DNA of 64,000 bases. Origin: CAYYAQ01 sp964469555 (GTDB lineage Bacteria > Planctomycetota > UBA1135 > UBA2386). Under the pieces are notes generated by a model. That model had not been told where the DNA came from, searched no databases, and was given only the letters and a program-made list of their open reading frames with translations. Of this stretch, positions 33,050 through 41,820 are shown one piece after another. Position 1 is the stretch's first letter. Every line of letters begins with the position of its first letter. The stretch lies in the NCBI GenBank assembly GCA_964469555.1, contig CAYYAQ010000002.1:1-64000 (forward strand), written 5' to 3'. Both the position numbers and the translations under genes were made by a program.

Positions 33050-36000
33050 CTACTTGCGTTTCGTAAGCTTGATACCGAAACGACCCCCCGGACCGATCTG
33101 CAAGGTCCCCTGCGGAATGCTGATCTTGACCAATCTCGGCGGGACGATGGCTCCCGACGACAACATGCGCGACGGGCGGATCGTCACGCGGTACTTCCCG
33201 GGAAGCAGTCCTTCGACGCGGAACCCGTAAGAACGATCGAACTCGACGGTGCGCTCGATCTTCACCGCACCCGCGTCGATCCTCACGAAGTCCACTTTCG
33301 ATCCCACCCAAAGACCGGAGTCTATCGAGATGGGCACCGCAACTCCGGCGGCTACGACGAGCGCTTCGAGCTGGAAGGAGAGAGCGCGCGGGAAGTTCAC
33401 GGCTACGTCCTTCCTGGACAACCATCCGTGCGCGGCATGCTCACCGCGCAGGGAGTACCGACCCGCGGGCACCGACAGCGGGAACCAGCCACCGCTGTCG
33501 GTGCGCGCCCGCATTCGGCAACGGGCCCCAGCCTTGTCGACGCCTTCCAACGTGAGGTCAAAGCCGGAAGCGTGGTTCTTCTTGGCCGTGGTCAACGAGA
33601 CGTCCACGAGTAGGAGCGCGATCTGAATGCCGACACCGGCACGCGTCGCGAGCACCGACTTCGACCACAAGTACTCGTTCGGCGAACCCGCGGGGATCTT
33701 CGTGCCCGCGATCACCGCGACGTGCAGTGGTCGCTTCGATTCGATGCCGGTATCGAACGCACCATTTCCAGCGATGCTGTACCACATCCACCGTCCATTA
33801 CGCTCGACGCCGAGCTTCAATCCACTCGCGGGTTGTGGCTCGATGCGCACGACTCCGCGCAGAACGATCGGGCTCGTGTCCTCGACCTCTTCGGGCTTCT
33901 CCTCTTCGGGTGGAAGCGCCTCGAGCATCACCGTCTCCTCGGCGCGGGACTCGAGCATCAGCTCCTTCACCGTCTTCAACCCGTCCTCCGGGAACAACAG
34001 CGGAAGGAGGAGGCTCGGGTGCTTCATCCGCCCCGGCAGCTTCACGACGCGCAACTCCCACTGTCCGCACTCCAGCGGCGGGAGACGATACGTCCCGTCC
34101 CTCCGCACGGCGATGAACACCGGCGATACTCCCAACGCCGCCGGTGGATCTTGAACCCGGCGTCGCGACTGAGCCAACACCGTCCACTGAGTTAGTGGTG
34201 CTTCGCCTCGCTCCGTCACGCGACCCACGATCAGCCCGCGCTGTCGCAGCGCGATCGAGAGTCGATCGACCCCCGCCCCGGCGCGCACGGTGCACGCGCC
34301 CAGTTCGGTCGAGAGCGTCCCTACCGAGTGGCGTCGATCGCGACTGCGTTGGAGCGTGATCGCGCCCTCCTCGTCGGTCTGGCCGATCAAAACGGGGAAC
34401 TCGTGCACGCGGTCGACCTCTTCGGACGCTCGGGCGTAGACGGGGTAGTCGCTGAGGCGCTGGAACCGAGGATTATCGAATGACACAACCGTCGGTTCGA
34501 GAGGCACGAGTTGGGAATCGACGTGCTCAAAGCCGTCGACATCGAGCGCCAATGCGGTGGAAGAGTGGCCCTCCGCGCTGACGATGAGGATCCACTGCCC
34601 GACCGGAACGTCGTAAATCTTGACCACACCCAGCGCTTCATCCGTGCGACGTCCCGCGAGATCGAGCGGTTCTACGCAGCCGAGTTGATGCATGGTCAGC
34701 ATGCCGATCGGCAACTCTGGCGCGAACTTCCCCGGAAGGAGACGAACGACCACAGTATCTTCCAAGGGAGTGATCGCGGAACCAACGCGCGCGGTGACAC
34801 GAATCGTCACCTCGAATCTGCGCGGCATCGCGATCGAGATCCGACCCGTCGGCGACAGAGCTTCCGTCACGTGCCACGGCTCACCGACGCGGCGGCGCAC
34901 CGCCACGGTCACGAGACGCTTCTCATCCCACGCCGCCTGGAGTTCGCCGGAGGCGTCCGTCGATCCCACCCGCCGGATCGGCGTACACGTCGCGGTCTTC
35001 GAGAACCTTCCGATCATCACCTCCGCGTCGGGAAGCGGGTCACCGTTCTCATCGCGGACGAGCACCCGGATGTTGCCCAGGCGCTGCACGACGAACTGGC
35101 CTACGTCGTGGTTCTCGCCGCGAACGAGCATCGTCACGCGCTTGCGTCGGATTCCCTCGCCGGACACAACCAGTGTCAAGTCGTCGGTACGAGTCGCCAC
35201 CCATTCGAATCGACCGTTCTCGTCCGTCGTGGCCGAGCGCGCGAGGATCCGATCATGGATCGCGCGGAACCACTGGGGCACGGTGACGACCTGCGTGCTC
35301 CGCCCCATCTTCACGACCATGCCGCCCTCGGGCTCGAACTCGTCGGCGCACACTTGTTCGAGCGCGGCCCCCACCATGCCGAGAGAACCCCCGGCAACCC
35401 ACGGGAACCCCGCGTGGCGGAGACGCGCGCCGACGACCGGAAAGCCAAGCTTGTCGACGACCCGCCCGCGCATCACCTTGCGTCGACCGAGGCGGAGTTC
35501 GCCGAGATCGACGACGGCCTTCGGTTCGGGGGTGTGGTCGACGAGATGCCAGTCGACGCGGTCGGTGCCGGAAGCCACCACTACGAGGAACAACCCCGAC
35601 GGCTTGACGCGACCGATCGTGAACTTGCCCCTGTCGTCAGTGGTCGCCGTGCCGGCCACGAACTTCGGCGCGGCAGTACAACTCGGGAGTCCCGACGCCT
35701 CCACGACGAGCAGGTCGGGGTGAAGACGAACGATCTCGACGAGAATCCCGGAGAGGCCCACGCCACTGTCACCGAGTACGCGACCGGCAAACGTGATGAG
35801 CGACCTGTCGATCTTCGGTCGTTTCTCCTCCACCGTCTTGGGTTCGCTGGCGGAACGAATGGCGGGCAAGCCCCGCTTAGGCTCCGGGATGAACTCACGC
35901 TCCTCGACCGGCTGCGGATCAGGTTCGCTGCCGAACGGATCCCACGCGAACACGCCGAGCGTGATCGCCCCGCCCACGCCAGCCAACCACGCGATCGTCC

Positions 36001-36763
36001 GCCCGATACCTGCTCCCGCAGCAGTCTTGGCCGCGGTCGTCGCGAGCGCCGGCCCCGCGACAGCCGCGGACGTGGACAACGCGCCCGTCGCGGCAGCAGC
36101 AGTGGCTGCAACGGTTGTGGCGGCGACGGTTGTCACGACGCCCTCACTCGCCGCAGCAGCGGCTTCGAGGACCGTCTCGCGCACGTTCGGGAGTGCGTAG
36201 CCTGTCGTCGCCATCGCGACAAGCGCCGTCGCTAAACTCGCCGGCAGCAGTCGGCGCAGGCGATCGGTACCCCGTCTGATCTGCGTCTTGATCGTCTGCG
36301 GCGAGACACCCCGCGCATGGCCGATCTCCGTCGGCGTCAGCCCGTGGATCAGGCGGAGTGTCAGGACTTCTCGATAGGCTTGCGGTAGTTCGTCGAGCGC
36401 CTTCGCGAGTGCCTCCTGGAACTCCTTCATCTCCGCGGCGTCATCAGGAATCGCCTCGCCACCATGCCCAGTCAGCCGATCCGCGTTCAGCTTGCGCCCA
36501 GCCTGACGGCGGTGCTTCTTCGCCTCCTTGATCAGGATGCCGACCAACCAGGGCCGCACGGGTCGACCGGAGTCGAACGTGTGCGCGATCTCGATCGCGC
36601 GGAGGAACGTCATCTGCACCAGGTCCTCAGCCACGCCACCGTCGCCCGCGACGTGGTTGGCGAGCAAGAGCAACTGCGGCGCGCAGACGTCGAAGACGCG
36701 AGCCAGATCCTCAGGTGATTCGCTGACGCAGTAGGAATCGAAGGCGTGGTCGGCTGACGTCAT
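33050..36763 (-). CDS. ECF sigma factor fused to carboxypeptidase-regulatory-like domains
   Basis: 1237 residues. Residues 20-90 are sigma-70 region 2 (A-E-D-L-V-Q-M-T-F-L-R-A, R-P-W-L-V-G-I) and 110-165 region 4 (L-D-E-L-P-Q-A-Y-R-E-V-L, G-V-S-P-Q-T-I-K-T-Q-I-R-R-G). An alanine-rich stretch with hydrophobic segments covers about 170-285, including G-V-G-G-A-I-T-L-G-V-F-A-W. A proline/acid linker leads to some 900 residues of repeated beta-sandwich units of the carboxypeptidase-regulatory type (D-D-R-G-K-F, D-E-N-G-R-F, D-A-S-G-E-L, D-S-G-G-W-F turns). Inferred: a membrane-tethered sigma factor with an outside sensor region. No separate anti-sigma gene is adjacent. Confidence 0.85.
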   Translation of the reverse strand: MTSADHAFDSYCVSESPEDLARVFDVCAPQLLLLANHVAGDGGVAEDLVQMTFLRAIEIAHTFDSGRPVRPWLVGILIKEAKKHRRQAGRKLNADRLTGHGGEAIPDDAAEMKEFQEALAKALDELPQAYREVLTLRLIHGLTPTEIGHARGVSPQTIKTQIRRGTDRLRRLLPASLATALVAMATTGYALPNVRETVLEAAAAASEGVVTTVAATTVAATAAAATGALSTSAAVAGPALATTAAKTAAGAGIGRTIAWLAGVGGAITLGVFAWDPFGSEPDPQPVEEREFIPEPKRGLPAIRSASEPKTVEEKRPKIDRSLITFAGRVLGDSGVGLSGILVEIVRLHPDLLVVEASGLPSCTAAPKFVAGTATTDDRGKFTIGRVKPSGLFLVVVASGTDRVDWHLVDHTPEPKAVVDLGELRLGRRKVMRGRVVDKLGFPVVGARLRHAGFPWVAGGSLGMVGAALEQVCADEFEPEGGMVVKMGRSTQVVTVPQWFRAIHDRILARSATTDENGRFEWVATRTDDLTLVVSGEGIRRKRVTMLVRGENHDVGQFVVQRLGNIRVLVRDENGDPLPDAEVMIGRFSKTATCTPIRRVGSTDASGELQAAWDEKRLVTVAVRRRVGEPWHVTEALSPTGRISIAMPRRFEVTIRVTARVGSAITPLEDTVVVRLLPGKFAPELPIGMLTMHQLGCVEPLDLAGRRTDEALGVVKIYDVPVGQWILIVSAEGHSSTALALDVDGFEHVDSQLVPLEPTVVSFDNPRFQRLSDYPVYARASEEVDRVHEFPVLIGQTDEEGAITLQRSRDRRHSVGTLSTELGACTVRAGAGVDRLSIALRQRGLIVGRVTERGEAPLTQWTVLAQSRRRVQDPPAALGVSPVFIAVRRDGTYRLPPLECGQWELRVVKLPGRMKHPSLLLPLLFPEDGLKTVKELMLESRAEETVMLEALPPEEEKPEEVEDTSPIVLRGVVRIEPQPASGLKLGVERNGRWMWYSIAGNGAFDTGIESKRPLHVAVIAGTKIPAGSPNEYLWSKSVLATRAGVGIQIALLLVDVSLTTAKKNHASGFDLTLEGVDKAGARCRMRARTDSGGWFPLSVPAGRYSLRGEHAAHGWLSRKDVAVNFPRALSFQLEALVVAAGVAVPISIDSGLWVGSKVDFVRIDAGAVKIERTVEFDRSYGFRVEGLLPGKYRVTIRPSRMLSSGAIVPPRLVKISIPQGTLQIGPGGRFGIKLTKRK

Positions 36764-36829
36764 GGTCGGTTCTCCTCGGACTGACCGATATCTCCATGAG
36801 CGGGCGCCGGGGGTTCACGATTCTGACGA

Positions 36830-37525
36830 TTATCTCGGTTCGACCTCTTCAGGCGAGGAGTGAATCGTCTGAATCGCCTCTGCCAGTTCGATTTGTGACG
36901 GTTCGAGCACTGCGTCGCTGAGCGCCGTCTTCACGGTCTCGAGGAGCTTGGGAACCAGGTCCGCGAGACGCTCGGCCTCGGAGAGGATGGTGCTCAAGAA
37001 CTCATCCTGGGTATCGGCATTGATCTCGTTGCAGTTGATGAGGGTCTCCGCGCACGCGCGGATACACGCGATCGGCGCCTGCATCTCGTAGTTCACGAAA
37101 CCCATGATGTCGACACGAGGGCGCTCCTTCTCCGCGCGCCTCATCTGATACTGTTGCAACGCCGCGTTCAAGACGCAGGAGAACGACCGTTCGGAGCACG
37201 GTGTCTTGAGGAAGCGAAACACCTCGTTCTTGTTGATCGTCTGCACCGCGAGGTCGTGGTGGCTTCCACCGGTGAGCAGAACACGGACGGTGCAAGGATC
37301 GATGGCCCGCACTCGCTTCAGGAACACGTTTCGATCCATGTCCCGCAATCGATAGTCAGCCACCACGACCGCGAAAGGTCCGGAGTCGGCCAGGATCTTG
37401 AGTGCCTCCCCGCTTCCCTCGGACATCGTGATGTCGTAGTCGTCGCCGAAGCGCTCGCACACCGCCACTCGGGTCTTCTCGTTCTTGTCGACCAACAAGA
37501 TCGTCTCGTTCAGCGACTCGGTCAT
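36830..37525 (-). CDS. Response regulator with a HisKA-like domain lacking the histidine
   Basis: 231 residues. Residues 8-125 are a receiver domain: I-L-L-V-D-K-N (usual D-D replaced by D-K), phosphorylation site D57 or so in V-V-V-A-D-Y-R, then V-L-L-T-G-G and F-L-K-T-P. Residues 140-205 match a HisKA dimerisation helix pair, but F-V-N-Y-E-M-Q-A-P-I has tyrosine where S-H-E has the phospho-histidine. No ATPase domain follows. It probably works as a dimeric response regulator without kinase activity. It is the last gene of the lipoate operon, 62 bases after the third radical SAM gene, with its ribosome site inside a hairpin. Confidence 0.75.
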   Translation of the reverse strand: MTESLNETILLVDKNEKTRVAVCERFGDDYDITMSEGSGEALKILADSGPFAVVVADYRLRDMDRNVFLKRVRAIDPCTVRVLLTGGSHHDLAVQTINKNEVFRFLKTPCSERSFSCVLNAALQQYQMRRAEKERPRVDIMGFVNYEMQAPIACIRACAETLINCNEINADTQDEFLSTILSEAERLADLVPKLLETVKTALSDAVLEPSQIELAEAIQTIHSSPEEVEPR

Positions 37526-37530
37526 TCGGG

Positions 37531-37565
37531 GCCCTCTCCTTATCGACTTGTCGGAAGGAGAGGGC
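37531..37565 (-). promoter_or_regulatory. Hairpin covering the ribosome site of the response regulator gene
   Basis: In the reverse-strand transcript an 11-base perfect stem (G-C-C-C-T-C-T-C-C-T-T with its complement) closes a 13-base loop. The 3' arm contains A-A-G-G-A-G, the Shine-Dalgarno sequence ten bases before ATG 37525. The stem would hide it. There is no U run, so it is unlikely to be an intrinsic terminator. It probably lowers translation of the regulator relative to the upstream enzymes. Confidence 0.6.
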
Positions 37566-37587
37566 GACTGACCCGTGCGGTTTCGGG

Positions 37588-38679
37588 CTACGACTTGATC
37601 TTACCTGACAGACGGCCAGTGCGATGGTGGATCTCGCGCAATACACGCCCACCTTCCGTGCAATCGATGAGCCGATTGACGAAGTAGAACAGGTACATCG
37701 TCGACAGCCATTGCGTGAAGTCTGCCTGCGAACGGCAGTGCTTCCGCAAGTTGAGCATGACCCAGGAGAAGTGCTGCCAGGTGTCGAAACAGGAGTCGCA
37801 GTCACGGTCGACTCCGGTACAGCAACGGCGAGCGGTCACGAAATCCGCGTTGTACGACCGGAAGTGCGGGTTGTAGGCGTTGCCGTTGAGGATCCGCTCC
37901 GCGTTGACCGGATGGTCCGCGGTGATGCTCGTGCAGGTCGAATGACCCCACGTCTCGCCAAAGAGTTCGCCGGTGGAGACGACCTCGGCGAGGCGAGATG
38001 TCATCAGGACGTCCTCCGGGTGGCGAGCGATCGCCGCATCGATCGCGTCGCGGACGGCGGCGAAGCCCTGCGCGTAGTCGAGTCGTCCACCGCGGTGCTC
38101 GAGGTCACCGTAGAAGTTGAACAACACCCGGTTGCCGTTCTCGACACACCGCGCGACCACGCCTTCGACTTCGTTCGCATATCCGGGCGCGACCGTGTAG
38201 TAGAAGAACGCGCGCGGATCTCCGGCGTAGTTGCGCAAAGCCTGTTCGAAGACGTCGAGACGCCCACCGCCGCGCAGTTTCTTGTCGGCCTCGTGATCGC
38301 CCCACACCGAGACGCCGATCGGCAGATCTTCGAACCCCTCGTGAGGAATCCGCTTCAGGCCATTGGTCGCGACGCTCAGTCGGAACGCGTCGTAGAGCTT
38401 CTTCAAGCAATCGAGTTCCAGGCTCGGCTCGCCGCCGACGACGGTGACGAAGTTCGTCCCGCGCGCGCGTTCTCGGACGATGAACTCGTCGAGGTCCGCA
38501 TGGCTCGCCGCCCGATGTGCGTCCATGCCTTCCGCGAAGAAGTAGCAACCCTCACACCGGATGTTGCACGCATGCGTCAGATCAACGGAGATGGAACGGA
38601 TCGGACCCGCCGCGCGGACCGCGTCGTGAAGTTCCCGCAAGAACGGATCACTCAACCAGGTCTGGATCCTTTCGCTCAT
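37588..38679 (-). CDS. Radical SAM enzyme with C-terminal cysteine cluster (SPASM-like)
   Basis: 363 residues. C38-x3-C42-x2-C45 (A-C-N-I-R-C-E-G-C-Y) binds the SAM 4Fe-4S cluster, and V-V-G-G-E-P-S-L-E is the glycine-rich SAM motif. The C-terminal third has C-T-S-I, R-R-C-C-T-G-V-D-R-D-C-D-S-C-F, enough for one or two auxiliary clusters as in SPASM or twitch proteins. Such enzymes modify peptides or assemble cofactors. It starts with an A-T-G-A overlap of the lipS1 stop, so it is translated with the lipoyl synthase genes. Substrate unknown; perhaps maturation of the lipoyl carrier or an Hdr component. Confidence 0.75.
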   Translation of the reverse strand: MSERIQTWLSDPFLRELHDAVRAAGPIRSISVDLTHACNIRCEGCYFFAEGMDAHRAASHADLDEFIVRERARGTNFVTVVGGEPSLELDCLKKLYDAFRLSVATNGLKRIPHEGFEDLPIGVSVWGDHEADKKLRGGGRLDVFEQALRNYAGDPRAFFYYTVAPGYANEVEGVVARCVENGNRVLFNFYGDLEHRGGRLDYAQGFAAVRDAIDAAIARHPEDVLMTSRLAEVVSTGELFGETWGHSTCTSITADHPVNAERILNGNAYNPHFRSYNADFVTARRCCTGVDRDCDSCFDTWQHFSWVMLNLRKHCRSQADFTQWLSTMYLFYFVNRLIDCTEGGRVLREIHHRTGRLSGKIKS

Positions 38680-39779
38680 TTCTTCTCGGGCGACTCGCCG
38701 AACACTTCAGACGGTCGCATCTCGCTCCGAATCGTCTCGAGATCCTCGCCGTTGGGCTGGAATGGGTAGTCTCGGTACTCCTCGCTTGGTCGGTACGAAC
38801 CGAACGGTCGATTGCAGGCGACTTCGCCCTGCCGATTGGGACACCCATCGGTCATGAACGGAACACCACTATTCGTCGCTTCCGCCACCGTCGACTGCAG
38901 CGCGTCGACATCCATCAGCGCGCCTTCGTCGTCGAACGTGATCTTCCCGCGTTCGAGCCCCTTGTGCTCGATGAGGTGCTTGACGAGCTGAATGCGTCGC
39001 AGCCGTTGAATCGGCGCGCGCGGAACATCTTGCATCGCCGTGTCGGGCTCGGGATTGAAGGAGAAGAGGTAGGCCGCGATCTGTTCGGAATGCAACTTGT
39101 GGAACAGGTCGACGAGGTCACGGTCCATCTCCGCGATCCCGACGACTACGTGGAAGTTGACCTTGTACGGTCCGAATCGCCGTCGCGCCGCGCGGGCGAT
39201 CTCCCAGTGCTGGTCCCAATCGTGCGGACCACGCACGCCGCTGCCGCGCGTTTCTTCAAACACTTCCTCGGACGCGGCGTCGAGACCGATGCCGATAATG
39301 TCGACGCCAGCCTTCTGGATCGCGGCCAGTCGATCTTCGTTCAGCAGTCCCGAACTCACGAGCGCCGAGATCGGCACGTCCGGCGCGGCGTGTCGCACAC
39401 GTTCGGTCATGTCGATCAGGTCGCGGTACGCGCGGCCATCGTGAACCTGCGCGATGCACACACGACCGACGCCACCATTCGTCTCCACATCACGCTCGCC
39501 GATCTTCTCGGCGACGATGTCCGTGCGGAACAACGGCCAACTCACGCGGATGAAAGTGTTGTCCTGGGCCAGGCCTGCGCGTTCGCGGGCGAGGCCGCAA
39601 TAACTGCAGTTCGCCGCGCAGCCCGCAGGGTAGTTCTGCAGCAGGTTGATGCAGCCGCAGCCACAACGGGAGATCTTGCCCGGCTTGAGGCCAAGCTCGA
39701 TCGCGGCGGCCATGCTGATCCTCACCCACTCGGGGCTGAGGTGCTGTTCGCTCTTTTCTGTCAGTAGTTCGACGGTCAA
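38676..39779 (-). CDS. lipS1: Radical SAM lipoyl synthase subunit, LipS1-like
   Basis: 367 residues from TTG 39779, whose T-T-G-A overlap with the lipS2 stop supports this rare start; upstream codons in this frame lie inside lipS2. The radical SAM motif is C54-x3-C58-x2-C61 (G-C-A-A-N-C-S-Y-C-G-L). Extra cysteines C39, C41 and C43 (R-C-G-C-G-C) may hold the auxiliary cluster that supplies sulfur. Known: LipS1 and LipS2 are two radical SAM proteins that together insert two sulfurs into octanoyl-protein, replacing LipA in archaea and sHdr bacteria. The partner gene and ligase are adjacent. Which of the pair is S1 is assigned from memory of its Y-C-G-L context. Confidence 0.75.
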   Translation of the reverse strand: MTVELLTEKSEQHLSPEWVRISMAAAIELGLKPGKISRCGCGCINLLQNYPAGCAANCSYCGLARERAGLAQDNTFIRVSWPLFRTDIVAEKIGERDVETNGGVGRVCIAQVHDGRAYRDLIDMTERVRHAAPDVPISALVSSGLLNEDRLAAIQKAGVDIIGIGLDAASEEVFEETRGSGVRGPHDWDQHWEIARAARRRFGPYKVNFHVVVGIAEMDRDLVDLFHKLHSEQIAAYLFSFNPEPDTAMQDVPRAPIQRLRRIQLVKHLIEHKGLERGKITFDDEGALMDVDALQSTVAEATNSGVPFMTDGCPNRQGEVACNRPFGSYRPSEEYRDYPFQPNGEDLETIRSEMRPSEVFGESPEKK

Positions 39780-40726
39780 AAGGCCACTCCACAACACGCG
39801 TTGATGAAATCTGGTTCGAAGCCACGTTCCTGGGCGTACGCGACGATGCCGTCCGCTGGATATGCGATGCCGTTGAACCCCGCGTCCACGGCGAGGCGGT
39901 CGATCTTCTCCTTCATCGCGCCGAGGGGCCGCGCGCACCCGAGCATGACCTCGGTGTTCGGCAACGCCGTGCGCGACGCTTCGAAGAACCCGCCGATCTC
40001 TCTGAGCGACGGCGGGACGACACCTGACATGTTGGCGCCTCCGAGCGGCATGAGCACGACCAACACGAGCAGGCGCGGCGGGTGACGCAACACCATCTGC
40101 AGCGCGCGCTCCTCGCCCAGCATTCTGCCGAAGTGCAACCCGAGGATGATGTGGGGCACCGTGGGCACGCGATTGCGTTCGAGGCGTTCGAGACAGGCGT
40201 CGTAATCATCTGGCGTGGACTCGAGGTGGTAGACGTCGCGGATCGTGTCCTCGTGGCCGATCAGGTCGACCATCGCGCCGCCGATGCCGACTTCGGCGAG
40301 CCCCGCGCACGTCTCCTCGTCCGGGAGACCCGGGTGCACTCGGATGACCATGTCCAGCTCACGCCGCACTCGAATCAGGTCCTGCATGTGCGGGAGCAGC
40401 GGCACGCGACCCTTCTTGTCGCTTCCGCCCGAGATCAGCACACCGCGGGCACCGCGCTCTTTCAGGCCGGCGCAGAGATCGAACAGGGTCCCGTCGTGCG
40501 CCCCGAGGTCCGTCATGCCGTGCAGCACCTTCATGTTGCAGTGCTCGCAACTCAGCGCGCACGCATTGCCGGTCACGCTGATCGACACGAACTCCGCCGC
40601 GTCCTGGCTCGTGAACTCCGAAGTCGAGTACCGCTTGAGTCCCGGCGCGTGGAAACGCATTCGGTTCGGGAAGTTCGACCGACGAATCTCCATGCACTCT
40701 GGACTCACTTGATGAAGATCCATCAT
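39776..40726 (-). CDS. lipS2: Radical SAM lipoyl synthase subunit, LipS2-like
   Basis: 316 residues. C56-x3-C60-x2-C63 (N-A-C-A-L-S-C-E-H-C-N-M-K-V-L) is the radical SAM motif; V-L-I-S-G-G-S-D is the following SAM-binding strand. Additional cysteines sit at L-G-C-A-R-P and the end I-N-A-C-C-G-V-A-F. It partners the LipS1-like protein encoded immediately downstream. It starts with an A-T-G-A overlap of the lplA stop. In known systems sulfur is inserted into carrier-bound octanoate, so ligase first, then LipS2/LipS1, fits the gene order here. Confidence 0.75.
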   Translation of the reverse strand: MMDLHQVSPECMEIRRSNFPNRMRFHAPGLKRYSTSEFTSQDAAEFVSISVTGNACALSCEHCNMKVLHGMTDLGAHDGTLFDLCAGLKERGARGVLISGGSDKKGRVPLLPHMQDLIRVRRELDMVIRVHPGLPDEETCAGLAEVGIGGAMVDLIGHEDTIRDVYHLESTPDDYDACLERLERNRVPTVPHIILGLHFGRMLGEERALQMVLRHPPRLLVLVVLMPLGGANMSGVVPPSLREIGGFFEASRTALPNTEVMLGCARPLGAMKEKIDRLAVDAGFNGIAYPADGIVAYAQERGFEPDFINACCGVAF

Positions 40727-41820
40727 GTGTCTACTCCTCCCGGACTGACGAAGCAGCCGTAGGGCGGCTCGACTGCGAAGGCGGCGGCGGTCGCGCTCAG
40801 GATCGCTTCGGTCACGGCGCCGGGCGAGATGTCGGTACCCGGATGAGTCCGCGCCCAGGCTCGAACGGTAGCCTCGACACCCGAATCCTCACAGGAGTGC
40901 CAACGCAGCTTCCATTCGAGATCCGCGATGGCGTCGTCGTCGGCGAAGAAGTCGCCGCGGATGTGCACGGCCTTGAGCATGCGGCCTGCGAGAGCGACGT
41001 GTACATCCAACGTGCCGGCGGATGTGTCGATCGAAGCCGAACCAGCGGCGTCCCGCACATCCCCGCGACAAGACACCCATTCGTCGGACCGGTACTTCTC
41101 AGTAGCGAGTGTCTCGATCGAGTTCTCCTCGTCCGAGCTGAGTCGCGACGGTTCGATAGCGACGCCAAAGGAACTCGCGAAGCTCTCCGCAACCTTCGCC
41201 TGGACATCCGCCATCACCACCCCGCGACACCACTCGCGCACCGTGGTCGTGCGTCGCGCCACGACGCGCAGCTCGCGCTCGGTGTTCTGTTCGAACGGAG
41301 ACCGCAACACATTCGTCATCAACTCGACATCCAGATCCACGAGCAACGACGCGTGGAAAAGCAATCCGCCCGACGGATCCCGGTAGATCCCCAACCCTGC
41401 GATCTTGCGACCGGCAACCTCGAGGTCGTTCTTTCCGCGGAAGGCCGCGTCGATTCCGAAGTGACGCAGCGCCCGCGACAGGCCGTCCGAGAACCGGGCC
41501 ATCAGCTCTCGAGGTCGACCGTGCCGGTCGCCCCTGCCTCTGAGTGCGAGCGCGACGCCGAGTTGATCGGGCCCCATCAGAATCGCGCCGCCGCCGGTGG
41601 GACGCCGTGACACTTGCACATCGTGTTCATCGCAAAACGAGAGTCGGATCTCGTTGTCGACATCCTGGAAACGACCGACGAGCGCGCAGTGCGGACGGTA
41701 TGTGTAGAGCTTGAGCGTGGGCGGCGACCGGCCAACTCCTACCTCGCGGACAAGGACCTCGTCACCCGCGAGACCCTGGTGGGCGGAGACGCCCGCCGCA
41801 GCGAGGAACCGCCACGCCAT
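40723..41820 (-). CDS. lplA2: Lipoate-protein ligase, sLpl type (second copy)
   Basis: 365 residues from ATG 41820 (a TTG one codon earlier also exists). R-R-P-T-G-G-G at 72-78 and K139 in G-R-K-I-A-G-L-G mark the LplA domain. The C-terminal part (F-F-A-D-D-D-A-I-A-D-L-E-W-K-L) resembles the LplB accessory domain. Its start overlaps the gcvH-like stop by one base and its stop overlaps lipS2. Likely task: attach octanoate or lipoate to the carrier encoded just upstream. By eye it shares little beyond the motifs with the ligase at 26533-27597, so the two may serve different carriers. Confidence 0.88.
   Translation of the reverse strand: MAWRFLAAAGVSAHQGLAGDEVLVREVGVGRSPPTLKLYTYRPHCALVGRFQDVDNEIRLSFCDEHDVQVSRRPTGGGAILMGPDQLGVALALRGRGDRHGRPRELMARFSDGLSRALRHFGIDAAFRGKNDLEVAGRKIAGLGIYRDPSGGLLFHASLLVDLDVELMTNVLRSPFEQNTERELRVVARRTTTVREWCRGVVMADVQAKVAESFASSFGVAIEPSRLSSDEENSIETLATEKYRSDEWVSCRGDVRDAAGSASIDTSAGTLDVHVALAGRMLKAVHIRGDFFADDDAIADLEWKLRWHSCEDSGVEATVRAWARTHPGTDISPGAVTEAILSATAAAFAVEPPYGCFVSPGGVDT

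Noticed and set aside
34511..36235. 574-codon plus-strand ORF
   Set aside because: Antisense to the sigma fusion gene, no family features.
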